From assembly GCF_027105095.1 (NCBI RefSeq), contig NZ_CP114278.1:1612001-1676000 (forward strand): DNA of 64,000 nucleotides. The letters run 5' to 3'. A model generated the notes under the pieces. It was given only the letters and a program-made list of their open reading frames with translations, was not told the origin of the DNA and ran no database searches. Shown here in pieces: positions 43,390 to 51,056 of the stretch; positions within the stretch are counted from its first letter, which is position 1; each line of letters opens with the position of its first letter. This DNA is from Brevundimonas vesicularis (GTDB taxonomy: Bacteria > Pseudomonadota > Alphaproteobacteria > Caulobacterales > Caulobacteraceae). The translations under genes were made by a program, and so were the position numbers.

Positions 43390-43419
43390 CTCAGTGTGGA
43401 TTGCGAATAGTCCACTGAG
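43390..43419 (+). repeat. CTCAGTGCA palindrome, copy 10
   Basis: CTCAGTGTGGATTGCG then AATAGTCCACTGAG: outer arms perfect over six bases, centre diverged. First copy after the 24-kb gap. Confidence 0.65.
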
Positions 43420-43613
43420 GGTAGGGGAGGGGGATCGGCCGCTTGTGACTCATTGCTGACGTCCGGGACGTCCTCTTCCGGGATATGCACTTAGGCGATG
43501 GCCGGCGCATTCAGGCTTCCTATTTGCGCGCGGGGGGGCCTTTCGCGGGTCGTATTGAGGTGGCGGGCATTCCTCCTGTACGCTCTGCGTAATAAAAATC
43601 GGGGGAGCGCGAA

Positions 43614-44510
43614 GTGGATGAATTGGAGCGTCTCTGGTACGGGGTCATCTTCCGCACCCACTTCCTCGAGAAGCGTGGGACTGAGTTCCAAGATTGGTTC
43701 GTCAAGCTCGCCGGCTATGCATGGGGCGACGACTTCGAAGAAGTCCGTCCTTATGGCAATGTAGGCGATTGGAAATGTGACGGTTGGCGGATCAGCACCG
43801 GCAGCGTATTCCAGTGTTACGCACCTCGTGAAATGAGCGCGCCCGAGGCGTTGAAAAAGGTCAACGCCGACTTCGCGGGTGCCGTGAAGCATTGGCCGCG
43901 GATGCAATCTTGGCACTTCGTCCACAACGACGGAGACGGCCTCCCCCCTCAAGTGACGAACCTGTTTCAGACGCTTCGGACCGCCAACCCAAATGTCCGC
44001 CTCGCTCCTTGGTCCGAGCCAGAGTTGCTAGCGCTCGTGCCGCTGTTAAGCCGCGCCCATGCCGCCGCGCTGTTCGGCCCAGCGCCCACGGCGATGATAT
44101 TTGAGCGATTGGGCTACAGTGATCTGCAGCCAGTCATTGACGCGATCGCCCTCGGGCAGCCGGACATTGGAATAGAACCAAGAGCTCCGTCTCCCACCAA
44201 GCTTGAGCACAACCGTCTGTCCGTCGAAGCCGCCGACCTACTTCGCGCCGGTCGGCGCAAGGAGCGGCTCGTTGAGTCATTCATCGACAGCCAATTCAAT
44301 CCCCAGCAGGGGGAGCGAATTGCGCAGACATTCCGCGAAAGATACGCGGAGCTGAACGCGCTGCGCCTACCGCCTGACACGATCTTCGGCTACTTGCACC
44401 GGCTCGTCGGAACGTCCGGCACTCCGCAGCAGCAAGCGGCTGGATTGGCCGTGCTCTCCTATCTGTTCGAGCGCTGCGACATCTTCGAAGACGCGCCGAC
44501 AATCCAATGA
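43614..44510 (+). CDS. ABC-3C system effector-type protein with nuclease-like N-terminus
   Basis: First gene of an ABC-three-component (ABC-3C) conflict system, 298 residues from GTG 43614 with GGGGGAG upstream. The N-terminal 100 residues resemble a restriction-endonuclease-like fold: RGTEFQDWFVKLAG, then NVGDWKCDGWRISTGSVFQC, where D-x-x-C-D-G and the following strand take the usual acidic places. The C-terminal half (SVEAADLLRAGRRKERLVES, ERIAQTFRERYAELNAL) is the ABC-3C-specific helical part. It presumably attacks nucleic acid when released by the ATPase; this is inference from the family. Four-base overlap with the next gene. Confidence 0.75.
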   Translation: MDELERLWYGVIFRTHFLEKRGTEFQDWFVKLAGYAWGDDFEEVRPYGNVGDWKCDGWRISTGSVFQCYAPREMSAPEALKKVNADFAGAVKHWPRMQSWHFVHNDGDGLPPQVTNLFQTLRTANPNVRLAPWSEPELLALVPLLSRAHAAALFGPAPTAMIFERLGYSDLQPVIDAIALGQPDIGIEPRAPSPTKLEHNRLSVEAADLLRAGRRKERLVESFIDSQFNPQQGERIAQTFRERYAELNALRLPPDTIFGYLHRLVGTSGTPQQQAAGLAVLSYLFERCDIFEDAPTIQ

Positions 44511-44752
44511 TCCTTCCTGCAAAGCATCTTTCTACGGAACGCGCCCTTCTTTCGGTCGGTGGACACCTGCTTGAACAGCTGGACGCCCCCCAGACGGTCT
44601 CCAGTCTGTGGGACTCCGTGAGGGCAAGGCGAGAAACCGATGATCCTCGCGCGCCGATCAGCTACGACTGGTTCATACTTGCCCTCGACCTCTTGTTCAT
44701 GATGGGTGCGGTCTCGCTCAATCGGGGCGTGGTTCGAAGGTCGACGCAATGA
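44507..44752 (+). CDS. ABC-3C middle component (MC6-like)
   Basis: 81 residues: MILPAKHLSTERALLSVGGH, LLEQLDAPQTVSSLWDSV, then FILALDLLFMMGAVSLNRG. This winged-helix-like pattern fits the small middle components of ABC-3C systems, closest to the MC6 type, which link effector and ATPase. Overlaps of four bases on both sides show a strict three-gene operon. Confidence 0.7.
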   Translation: MILPAKHLSTERALLSVGGHLLEQLDAPQTVSSLWDSVRARRETDDPRAPISYDWFILALDLLFMMGAVSLNRGVVRRSTQ

Positions 44753-46536
44753 TCACCGGCGTTCGAAGCCCGACGATTCCAAGCTTCAAAAATCTCCGGT
44801 TTCGCACCGGACTCAACATCGTCCTGGTCAATCGGACCACGGCCGCTGGTGCAAGCGGAAAGCGGAACGGTGCGGGCAAGTCCAGCCTGTTGGACGTCAT
44901 TCACTTCGTCCTAGGAGGTTCGAAGGAGTCGAGCTCACCGCTGTCTGCGGCAGAGCTCGCTGATGCCTCCTTCGCATTGGACCTTACTCTCGGCGCGCAT
45001 CCGATCAGCGCCACCAGATCGCTAGCAAGCCCGGGCACGATCGATCTTGTCGGTGACTTCAAGCATTGGCCGGTCCAGCCTGACATCGCCGAGGACGGCA
45101 CTGTCACAATCTCCGATGACAACTGGAAGGATTTGCTGGGCCGCATGACCTTCGGCTTGCCTCCGGTCTCGCAAGAGCGTGCGGCTTGGCTCAGCTTCAG
45201 AGCATGCTTCCCCTATTTCGCCCGTCGGCAGCGCAACGACGGCTACATCGACTGGCGTAAGAACGTCGGCAGCCAACGAGCCGTTGGTTGGCAGGTGCCA
45301 CTGGCGTTTCTGCTGGGGCTAGACCGTGAAGGCATTGTCGAGCTTCACAAGGTCAAGGACGCTGAGCGCGAGAAGGCGAACCTCACGCGGCTGCTAAAGT
45401 CTAATCTCATCCAAGAAAGCCTAGGAACCCCCGGCAAGCTTCGCACCAGAGCTGCGAGGATCGCTCGCCAGATCGATAAGCTGGAAGCGGATCTGCAAGG
45501 CTTCCAAATCGTCTCTGCTTATGACGAGCTCGTTGCCGATGCCAACCGACTCCAGGCGGAGATCGAGGACCTCACCAACGCGAACTTCCTAGACCAGGAG
45601 ATTATCTCGAATCTGGAACGCGCACTGGCCGACGAACGACCGCCTGAGCTTACCGATCTCCAGCGGGTTTATGCCGAGGCGGGCGTCGTTCTGCCCGGCG
45701 TCAGCTTGGCGAAGTACGAGAAGGTCGAGGAATTTCACCGGGCGATCCTCAGGAACAGGCACCTCCACCTCCAAACGGAACTTGATGATGCGCGGGCGCG
45801 GTCAACCCAGAGGCGCCAGACGATCGCCGTCGCGCAGCGGCGTCGGAATGAACTGCTTACGACGATCAACAGCGGTGGGGCGCTATCGCATTACCGCCAG
45901 ATGGATGCTCAGCTTATACAGCTGCGCTCGGAGCATCAGCAGCTGACAGCTCAGCTTGAGCTCCATAGCAAGATTGACCTGTTGCGCTCCGATCTGAAGG
46001 TCAAACGCGCTGAGGCCGAACGAAAAATCACCCACGATCTGGCGGAACGCGCGTCGGCCGTCGACCGAGCAATCACCGTCTTCGACGAGATTTCCGGCAG
46101 CCTTTACGACCAGCCGGCAAGTCTGGAGATCAAGGCCACTGCCGACGGCTTGGGCGTCTTCATCCACCGCCCGGACATTGCCAGTGACGGCGTTGGGAAG
46201 ATGCAGATATTCACCTTCGACCTGATGCTCGCGACGGTCTGTTCAGAGCGGGGTGAATGGCCCGGTTTCCTCATCCATGACAGCCACATCTTCGACGGCG
46301 TTGACGGCCGCCAAGTCGCGACTGCGCTTCAAACGGCTCACGATCGCCTAGCGGCCGTGGGCGGCCAGTACATCATCACGATAAATTCTGACGATCTTGA
46401 GAAAGCTGAACGGGAAGGCGAAACGTCCTTCCGCAACTTCGTTGTGAAGCCCGAACTCGACGACTCTGAAAAGGGCGGGCTGTTTGGCTTCAAGTTCGCG
46501 ACTGATGTGGAAGCGGAGGACGAAGCCGACGAATAA
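44749..46536 (+). CDS. ABC-3C ATPase, DUF2326 domain protein
   Basis: 595-residue SMC/Rad50-like ATPase. The N-terminus carries the Walker A SGKRNGAGKSSLLDVIHFVL near residues 38-57. Long coiled coils run from about 210 to 450 (ADLQGFQIVSAYDELVADAN; LDDARARSTQRRQTIAVAQ). The C-terminal DUF2326 part has FDLMLATVCSERGEWPGFLI, HDSHIFDGVDGRQVATALQT as Walker B/D-loop region and QYIITINSDDLEKAER. In ABC-3C systems this is the sensor that detects invading DNA or structures and controls the effector. Ends in an acidic tail. It is the last gene of the operon. Confidence 0.8.
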   Translation: MITGVRSPTIPSFKNLRFRTGLNIVLVNRTTAAGASGKRNGAGKSSLLDVIHFVLGGSKESSSPLSAAELADASFALDLTLGAHPISATRSLASPGTIDLVGDFKHWPVQPDIAEDGTVTISDDNWKDLLGRMTFGLPPVSQERAAWLSFRACFPYFARRQRNDGYIDWRKNVGSQRAVGWQVPLAFLLGLDREGIVELHKVKDAEREKANLTRLLKSNLIQESLGTPGKLRTRAARIARQIDKLEADLQGFQIVSAYDELVADANRLQAEIEDLTNANFLDQEIISNLERALADERPPELTDLQRVYAEAGVVLPGVSLAKYEKVEEFHRAILRNRHLHLQTELDDARARSTQRRQTIAVAQRRRNELLTTINSGGALSHYRQMDAQLIQLRSEHQQLTAQLELHSKIDLLRSDLKVKRAEAERKITHDLAERASAVDRAITVFDEISGSLYDQPASLEIKATADGLGVFIHRPDIASDGVGKMQIFTFDLMLATVCSERGEWPGFLIHDSHIFDGVDGRQVATALQTAHDRLAAVGGQYIITINSDDLEKAEREGETSFRNFVVKPELDDSEKGGLFGFKFATDVEAEDEADE

Positions 46537-46634
46537 TTTCGTCGTAGGTGCCGCCAAAGTCCGCCCGCCATCCGTATCCAGAACGTCGGCTAGCTGGCGA
46601 CATGGCAACGTCGACTGTTGGCGCTATGCGGCCT

Positions 46635-47036
46635 TCAGCGGCGAGCGGCCGCCTCATAGTGAGCGAGCGGGAACCGGGCCTGCTGACATAGGCCAGTACT
46701 CATGCGGCCCTCCCAAGCGCCGGCGATGACGACGTACTCCTCGCCCGGTTCGAAGGTGACGCCGCACGTCGCGCCATCGACATGATGTGCGATCTGCCAA
46801 GCCCGGCGCGTCTCGCCCTTAATGGTACGCACGACACGGAAGCGAGTGACCTTTTGGCCCGCATGGGCCGCGCCACGCTCCGGCTTCGTCCATTCAGCGC
46901 GGGCCACTACCATCAGCCTGGCTTCGGCCAGCTGGGTCGCGGCGTCAGGATAGCCGATGCAGCTGCAGGCCAAGGCCGCGCCGCCCGCGGCTGCGGCGAT
47001 CAAGGCGGTGGGGGCGGCGAGCAGACGCAAGGACAT
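46635..47036 (-). CDS. Secreted protein with NTR/TIMP-like start
   Basis: 133 residues. Signal peptide LLAAPTALIAAAAGGAALA is cleaved just before CSCIGYPDAATQLAEARLMV. The mature chain thus starts C-x-C, followed by A-x-L-M-V-V-A-R-A-E and later GATCGVTFEPGEEYVV and CQQARF. This arrangement resembles the netrin/TIMP-like (NTR) fold, where the N-terminal C-x-C ridge can inhibit metalloproteases. The assignment rests on pattern only. It is convergent with the ABC-3C operon, and a divergent lipoprotein gene begins 150 bases away. Confidence 0.5.
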   Translation of the reverse strand: MSLRLLAAPTALIAAAAGGAALACSCIGYPDAATQLAEARLMVVARAEWTKPERGAAHAGQKVTRFRVVRTIKGETRRAWQIAHHVDGATCGVTFEPGEEYVVIAGAWEGRMSTGLCQQARFPLAHYEAAARR

Positions 47037-47189
47037 GAGCAGTCTCCTTTGGCCTCATAAAGGACAGCGGTTGTGGCGAGGGAAAGGCAGCATATGCCGG
47101 CAGGCGAAGGTTTGCGGGACCAAGGAAACAGAGTAATCTGAGAAGGCCGACATACTGCCCATCGGTAGTGCGGCAGCGAAAGGATTGTC

Positions 47190-48110
47190 ATGAGCGACAG
47201 AGCGCATAAAGGATTGGGTCCGACGGTCTTAGCTATGGTCCTCGCTCTCGCCGCGTGCGCCCCGAACTCAGAGTCAGTGAGTGAGGCAGCAGGTCGCCCC
47301 GAAGACGCACCGACGCCTCCGGTTCCGCCCCCCGCGTCGATTGCGGCCACAACAGATGTCACTGGCCAATGGGACGTCGTCAGTTTCGAAGGCTATCGGC
47401 CCAGACGGCTCTCCGGAACTGGGCGCGCCGCCTACGCCGATTTTGGGAGGGACGGCGTCGCCTTGAGGATCGAGTGCAACTACACTGGCCGACTGGGTCG
47501 CGTCACCGACGGGCGCTTTATTGCGGAGCCGGTTGGCGACCGCGTTCAGACGCAGATCGGGTGCGGACCGGAGCGTGGCCCGCGGGAGGTGCGCTACTTC
47601 GGCTTCTTCGACCGGAACCCGAGTGTCGACTTCGTCAGTGTCGATCGCTTGCGCTTGCGCGCGGGGCAAGACGAATTGATCCTCGAGCGCCCGTCCGTGC
47701 GTCGCCTCTCCTACCTAGCTTCGATGGCCGAGCTTCAGGGCTCGTGGAAAATGCTCGAAGTTTCTTGGTTTCCCCCGGGCGGGGGCGCGGCCGGGATCGG
47801 CCTTTCAGAAGTGCCCACCCGCATAGTCATCGAGGGAAATCGGCTCCGGGTTCGGGATTGCCCTGAGGTCGACCTGACATTCCAATACACGGGAGAGGGT
47901 CAGCTCCGAAAAAGCGGTGGGGCGGCGCTCCCGGCCGGGCGTCTCGACTGTCCGGGCTTGAGCGACACTGCGGATGGCCCCGCGTTGCCCAAGGCTTCCG
48001 ACGCGATACGTCTTCTTCACGCCAATCCACTGGTCGAAAAGGCCGGAGATGGTGCCTTGTTGCTGTCCAATGGCGAGTACGCGTTGCTGATATCGCGGCT
48101 GTCCGCTTGA
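47190..48110 (+). CDS. Lipoprotein with META/HslJ-like repeat
   Basis: 306 residues. Signal peptide with lipobox LALAAC, a Pro-rich linker, then two similar beta-rich halves: TGQWDVVSFEGYRPRRLSGT with IECNYTGRLG, and QGSWKMLEVSWFPPGGGAAG with DCPEVDLTFQYTGEG. Each W-x-V/L start with a later C and Y-T-G fits the META/HslJ type of envelope domains. Likely on the periplasmic side of the envelope. No partner is evident; it stands between the NTR-like gene and the composite repeat. Confidence 0.5.
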   Translation: MSDRAHKGLGPTVLAMVLALAACAPNSESVSEAAGRPEDAPTPPVPPPASIAATTDVTGQWDVVSFEGYRPRRLSGTGRAAYADFGRDGVALRIECNYTGRLGRVTDGRFIAEPVGDRVQTQIGCGPERGPREVRYFGFFDRNPSVDFVSVDRLRLRAGQDELILERPSVRRLSYLASMAELQGSWKMLEVSWFPPGGGAAGIGLSEVPTRIVIEGNRLRVRDCPEVDLTFQYTGEGQLRKSGGAALPAGRLDCPGLSDTADGPALPKASDAIRLLHANPLVEKAGDGALLLSNGEYALLISRLSA

Positions 48111-48184
48111 TCGCGGAGCGCATCCATTGGAACCGGCCACCTTCGCAAACGGCCCACTTAGCGTCCGCTTTCGGGGCCGGTGCG

Positions 48185-48207
48185 AATGTCCGTTGCTGGC
48201 GCAAAGC
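48185..48207 (+). repeat. Second repeat (GTCCGCTTCTGGCGCA type)
   Basis: AATGTCCGTTGCTGGCGCAA followed by AGC, twelve bases before palindrome copy 11. An extra GTCCGCTTTCGGGG lies just upstream (48161-48174), so the element may be doubled. Confidence 0.55.
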
Positions 48208-48219
48208 TGCCGCTCGTCC

Positions 48220-48249
48220 TTCAGTGCAGAATACCAAAAGTGCACTGAG
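48220..48249 (+). repeat. CTCAGTGCA palindrome, copy 11
   Basis: TTCAGTGCAGAATACC then AAAAGTGCACTGAG. The arms match over eight bases. Confidence 0.75.
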
Positions 48250-48358
48250 GTGGAGGAGAAGAGGGGCCCTCGGCTTTGGCGTTCTGCTCAAGGCCCAGGC
48301 GAACTCGAAGTGGCTATCGACTGCCGCCGGCTGCGTTTCGATCGTGCGCGTGTGAAGG

Positions 48359-48832
48359 TTACCGGGTTTCTAGCGCAGCCATGGCCATGATGTCTGAGCC
48401 CTCGGCCTCGCCTCGCCCGCCGCATACGACGCTGGTCAAACGTCCGCCAGTTCTATGCAGACCTGTCCAGTTCATGATGCAGCTGCCACGTTCGGTCGGG
48501 ACCGGATCGGCTCCGCCGAGGTAAACTCTCTCCACCGCCATCATTTGCGTAGCGTCGGCACCAAAACCTTGCCTGCCCTCGATGGTCCCGGCGAAGCCGA
48601 GAATTCGTCCGTCATCACCTTGCTTGTCTGTGAACTGGATCAGCACGGTCCCCCGTTCGCTGCGCATGATCACCACCGTGTCGCAGTACAGCCGGCTTAG
48701 GTCGCCCTCATCGATAGTGACGCCCGACTGCTCATCGCACGCTCCGCTTGCAATGATGGGAGCAGAACTGGACTGCGCCAACGCTAGGGTGGGAGCGCAG
48801 AGGAGGAAAGCTATCAGCAAAGTCAGCTTCAT
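48359..48832 (-). CDS. Secreted protein, unknown function
   Basis: 157 residues with a signal peptide (LTLLIAFLLCAPTLALAQ). The mature part contains four cysteines (SGACDEQ, RLYCDT, RGSCIMNW, SVVCGG), probably two disulfides, and ends LHRTGGRLTSVVCGGRGE. No family recognised. It is the second of two minus-strand genes for secreted proteins in the same repeat-bounded interval, 112 bases after the other. Confidence 0.55.
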   Translation of the reverse strand: MKLTLLIAFLLCAPTLALAQSSSAPIIASGACDEQSGVTIDEGDLSRLYCDTVVIMRSERGTVLIQFTDKQGDDGRILGFAGTIEGRQGFGADATQMMAVERVYLGGADPVPTERGSCIMNWTGLHRTGGRLTSVVCGGRGEAEGSDIMAMAALETR

Positions 48833-48944
48833 GATGGTCGCTCCTTAGACAGATGTGGGCCGGTCAACGCGCCGGGAGTGCGCAACCGAATGTGCATGGC
48901 TACTGCGGCGGTCGAGCCCACGACCTACCCTGAGAGCCCGACTG

Positions 48945-49445
48945 TTAGAGCGCTTCGCAAATCGTACGCGGTCCGACAACGCGCTTATTTGCCGACGTAA
49001 AGCGCGCACCGTCCCACTCGAGAAAATCTTCCATGCACACGCCGTCGGAAATCCAACGGGCGGTCACGTAGTTTTCTTTCACATTGTAGCGGAGGTTGAG
49101 CATGTAGAATTCTTCCCCGCCGTACGGAAAATCGTAAACCCGCCCTGTCGAGACGTCTCCGACGAACACGAAGCGACAAGACGTGCCGCATCCGATTTCG
49201 ACGACAGCGTACCGCCATGCGAAGTTCGGGCCAGTTCGCATCTCATTGCTGATGCGGGTCCTGTAAGTCCCGAACCTGCGGTCCGCACCTTGGAAGTCGG
49301 GCAGACGAGGGGCACCTCGGTACACCTGTGTCTCCTGAGCGTTCGCCCGCGTTGGCAGCGTAGTCGCGGCGCAGCCGAACGCTGTCGCCACCAATACCGC
49401 TTGGGCTAATGATCTCTTCGCCCGCTCAAACATCGACAGCGCCAT
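48945..49445 (-). CDS. Secreted protein, unknown function
   Basis: 166 residues, signal peptide ending ANAQ. The mature part has GPNFAWRYAVVEIGCGTSCR, FVFVGDVSTGRVYDFPYGGE and a late cysteine pair (DGVCMEDF, RTICEA). The G-C-G-T-x-C and D-x-x-T-G-R-V-Y pattern occurs in a family of short exported proteins of alphaproteobacteria whose function I do not know. It is the upstream gene of the pair, and the repeat at 49591 lies before it. Confidence 0.55.
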   Translation of the reverse strand: MALSMFERAKRSLAQAVLVATAFGCAATTLPTRANAQETQVYRGAPRLPDFQGADRRFGTYRTRISNEMRTGPNFAWRYAVVEIGCGTSCRFVFVGDVSTGRVYDFPYGGEEFYMLNLRYNVKENYVTARWISDGVCMEDFLEWDGARFTSANKRVVGPRTICEAL

Positions 49446-49590
49446 GTCCTACCACCTAACTGATTCCGCAGCTTAAGCGGGCACGGCCTGCGTGTCCCGG
49501 TGATTGCGGCTCCAGCTCCACGAATCGGGAATACGATGGATGGACCAATCCGGGGGTTTAGGGATGGGAAGAAATGGAGCAGCGGTCGGC

Positions 49591-49620
49591 CTTAGTGCAG
49601 ATCTTGAAAAGTGCACCGAG
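49591..49620 (+). repeat. CTCAGTGCA palindrome, copy 12
   Basis: CTTAGTGCAGATCTTG then AAAAGTGCACCGAG. One mismatch in each arm at mirror positions (T in the left, C in the right). Confidence 0.7.
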
Positions 49621-49728
49621 TTGTCGCGAACGAACCAGTAGCTTCGACGGTGCCCGAGCGTCAGCGCTATTGGAGGGACTAGAAACGCGCACTAGTCAGT
49701 GCGCTTCGCGCGTTGATAGGGGGAGCTT

Positions 49729-50247
49729 ATGTTGCCGAAGATTGGGGGGACGCTGAAAAGAGCGAACGACGCTTTGGGGGATGCTCAGAAATCCTGGCGT
49801 GATGAAAATCTGACATCTCGGGAGCGGGAGATAGCTCAACGGGAAGGCATTTTGGAGCGACGGGAAGCTGACCTCAACCGTCGTGTGAAGGTGCTTCAGC
49901 GCAGCGAGTGGGGGAAGTGGCTGCGACGAACTTTCATCGGGGCCGCAATGCTTACCGTCGCGGTTGTGTCTTTCTTGGCCGGCGCGACCACGACGAGCTC
50001 TGAAACGTCTCCAGCGTCTGTCCGACCCGTTGTGGCGCCGCAATCGGAAAGCCTGGAGCCACCTAGCCGCGACGCTCCAGCGGCCACGATCCTGAGAAAG
50101 GCTGGCAGCTTTAGGGAGTGCGTCACGATGGGAGAGGAGTACTTCCGAGAGATCGACGCCTGGCCCCGCTTGAGCTCAGGGGAGGATGCTGCTGCGACAG
50201 CGGCGGACCGATGCGCCCGAACGCTCGGCGCATTTGACGACTACTGA
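49729..50247 (+). CDS. Membrane protein with N-terminal coiled coil
   Basis: 172 residues from ATG 49729 after GGGGGAG. Residues 20-60 form a charged coiled coil (SREREIAQREGILERREADL). One membrane segment follows near 71-89 (FIGAAMLTVAVVSFLAGATT). A polar tail then contains a cysteine pair (FRECVTMGEEY, DRCARTL). No family recognised. The topology suggests an inner-membrane protein with a small periplasmic domain. Confidence 0.5.
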   Translation: MLPKIGGTLKRANDALGDAQKSWRDENLTSREREIAQREGILERREADLNRRVKVLQRSEWGKWLRRTFIGAAMLTVAVVSFLAGATTTSSETSPASVRPVVAPQSESLEPPSRDAPAATILRKAGSFRECVTMGEEYFREIDAWPRLSSGEDAAATAADRCARTLGAFDDY

Positions 50248-50339
50248 CGTTACGAGGGCCGCGTTTGCAATACGATCAGTTGGTGGTTTGAAGCGCACAT
50301 CCCCGGTAATAGGGCGCGCGTGCAGGCCTGCAAGCCGCT

Positions 50340-50894
50340 CTAGAAGCCCCAAAGACTCAGGACAATTCGACGCTGCGGCTCGGCTAACCGATTGGCTGCG
50401 ACGTGATCAATGCCGCATTCGATGAGTTTATGAACCCCGCAGACTTCAGTTAGTACGTAGTGGTCTGCCGAACGAAATACCGCTTGGGCCAGGGTGAGGC
50501 CTGTCCAGCGTCCCTGCGTAGCTATCTTTACGATACGTTTTCGCACGATCTTGGGACAGGCTGGGTGCCTGTCCATCAAATAGCTCATTACCTCTTCTGC
50601 GCCATACTCTCGCTTGGTCGTCTCGTTAGCGCGCGTGACGCTGCGATCGACTGGACGCGCGTTTGGGCGTTGCGAGGTCAGCGAGGCTGGCGTGGGTGCT
50701 GAGTTGGGCTGGACGGTCTTAGGTTTTCGCTTCTTAGAACTTGTCTTCGGAGGGAGGAGGGGAGTCGCCGGCTCGGTCCCGTACCTCTCGAAGCTGACCT
50801 CGCGCGTTAGAAGACCGTCGGCTTTCGGCTTGCTGCGAGCGGTAGGCCAGATTTTCAGAAGCGTGGATCCACCGCGATAGCTGTCTCTTCCCAA
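50340..50894 (-). CDS. Hypothetical protein, possibly DUF2293-like
   Basis: 184 residues from TTG 50894, preceded by GGAGAAG. The first 95 residues are basic and Pro/Ser-rich, probably disordered. The rest is compact: EEVMSYLMDRHPACPKIVRK, then LTLAQAVFRSADHYVLTEVC and IECGIDHVAANRLAEPQRR. The order of a P-x-x-P helix, an A-V-x-x-x-x-x-H-x-x-T segment and an A-R-L-like end recalls DUF2293, but several hallmark residues differ. The basic tail suggests nucleic-acid binding. Confidence 0.4.
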   Translation of the reverse strand: MGRDSYRGGSTLLKIWPTARSKPKADGLLTREVSFERYGTEPATPLLPPKTSSKKRKPKTVQPNSAPTPASLTSQRPNARPVDRSVTRANETTKREYGAEEVMSYLMDRHPACPKIVRKRIVKIATQGRWTGLTLAQAVFRSADHYVLTEVCGVHKLIECGIDHVAANRLAEPQRRIVLSLWGF

Positions 50895-51020
50895 CGTTCT
50901 TCTCCCAGTACCCTAACCGCCGTTACCCTAGGGCCGCAGCCGCTATCGCGAAAGGCGGCCCTATTGGGATGTGGAGGATAGCGCCGGCCCCAAGGTCGAC
51001 CGGTCGCATGCTGTGGTGAC

Positions 51021-51050
51021 CTCACAGTGCAGATGAAGACAAATGCACTA
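51021..51050 (+). repeat. CTCAGTGCA palindrome, copy 13
   Basis: CTCACAGTGCAGATGAAG then ACAAATGCACTA. It ends six bases from the 3' end of the kinase gene of the TerY-P triad. Confidence 0.65.
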
Positions 51051-51056
51051 TTCGGA

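Larger units (their letters stand above)
42728..43613. other. Long gene-free stretch at the edge of the secretion locus
   Basis: Nearly 900 bases without a gene I can support. A frame at 42812-43150 has no ribosome-binding site or recognised motif. The right part contains the second repeat, palindrome copy 10 and a G-rich run (43420-43432). The stretch marks the change from the core-like block to the next accessory block. Confidence 0.5.

Noticed and set aside
43478..43496. Half palindrome GGATATGCACTTAGG
   Set aside because: Resembles the right arm but the left arm is absent; too weak to count as a copy.
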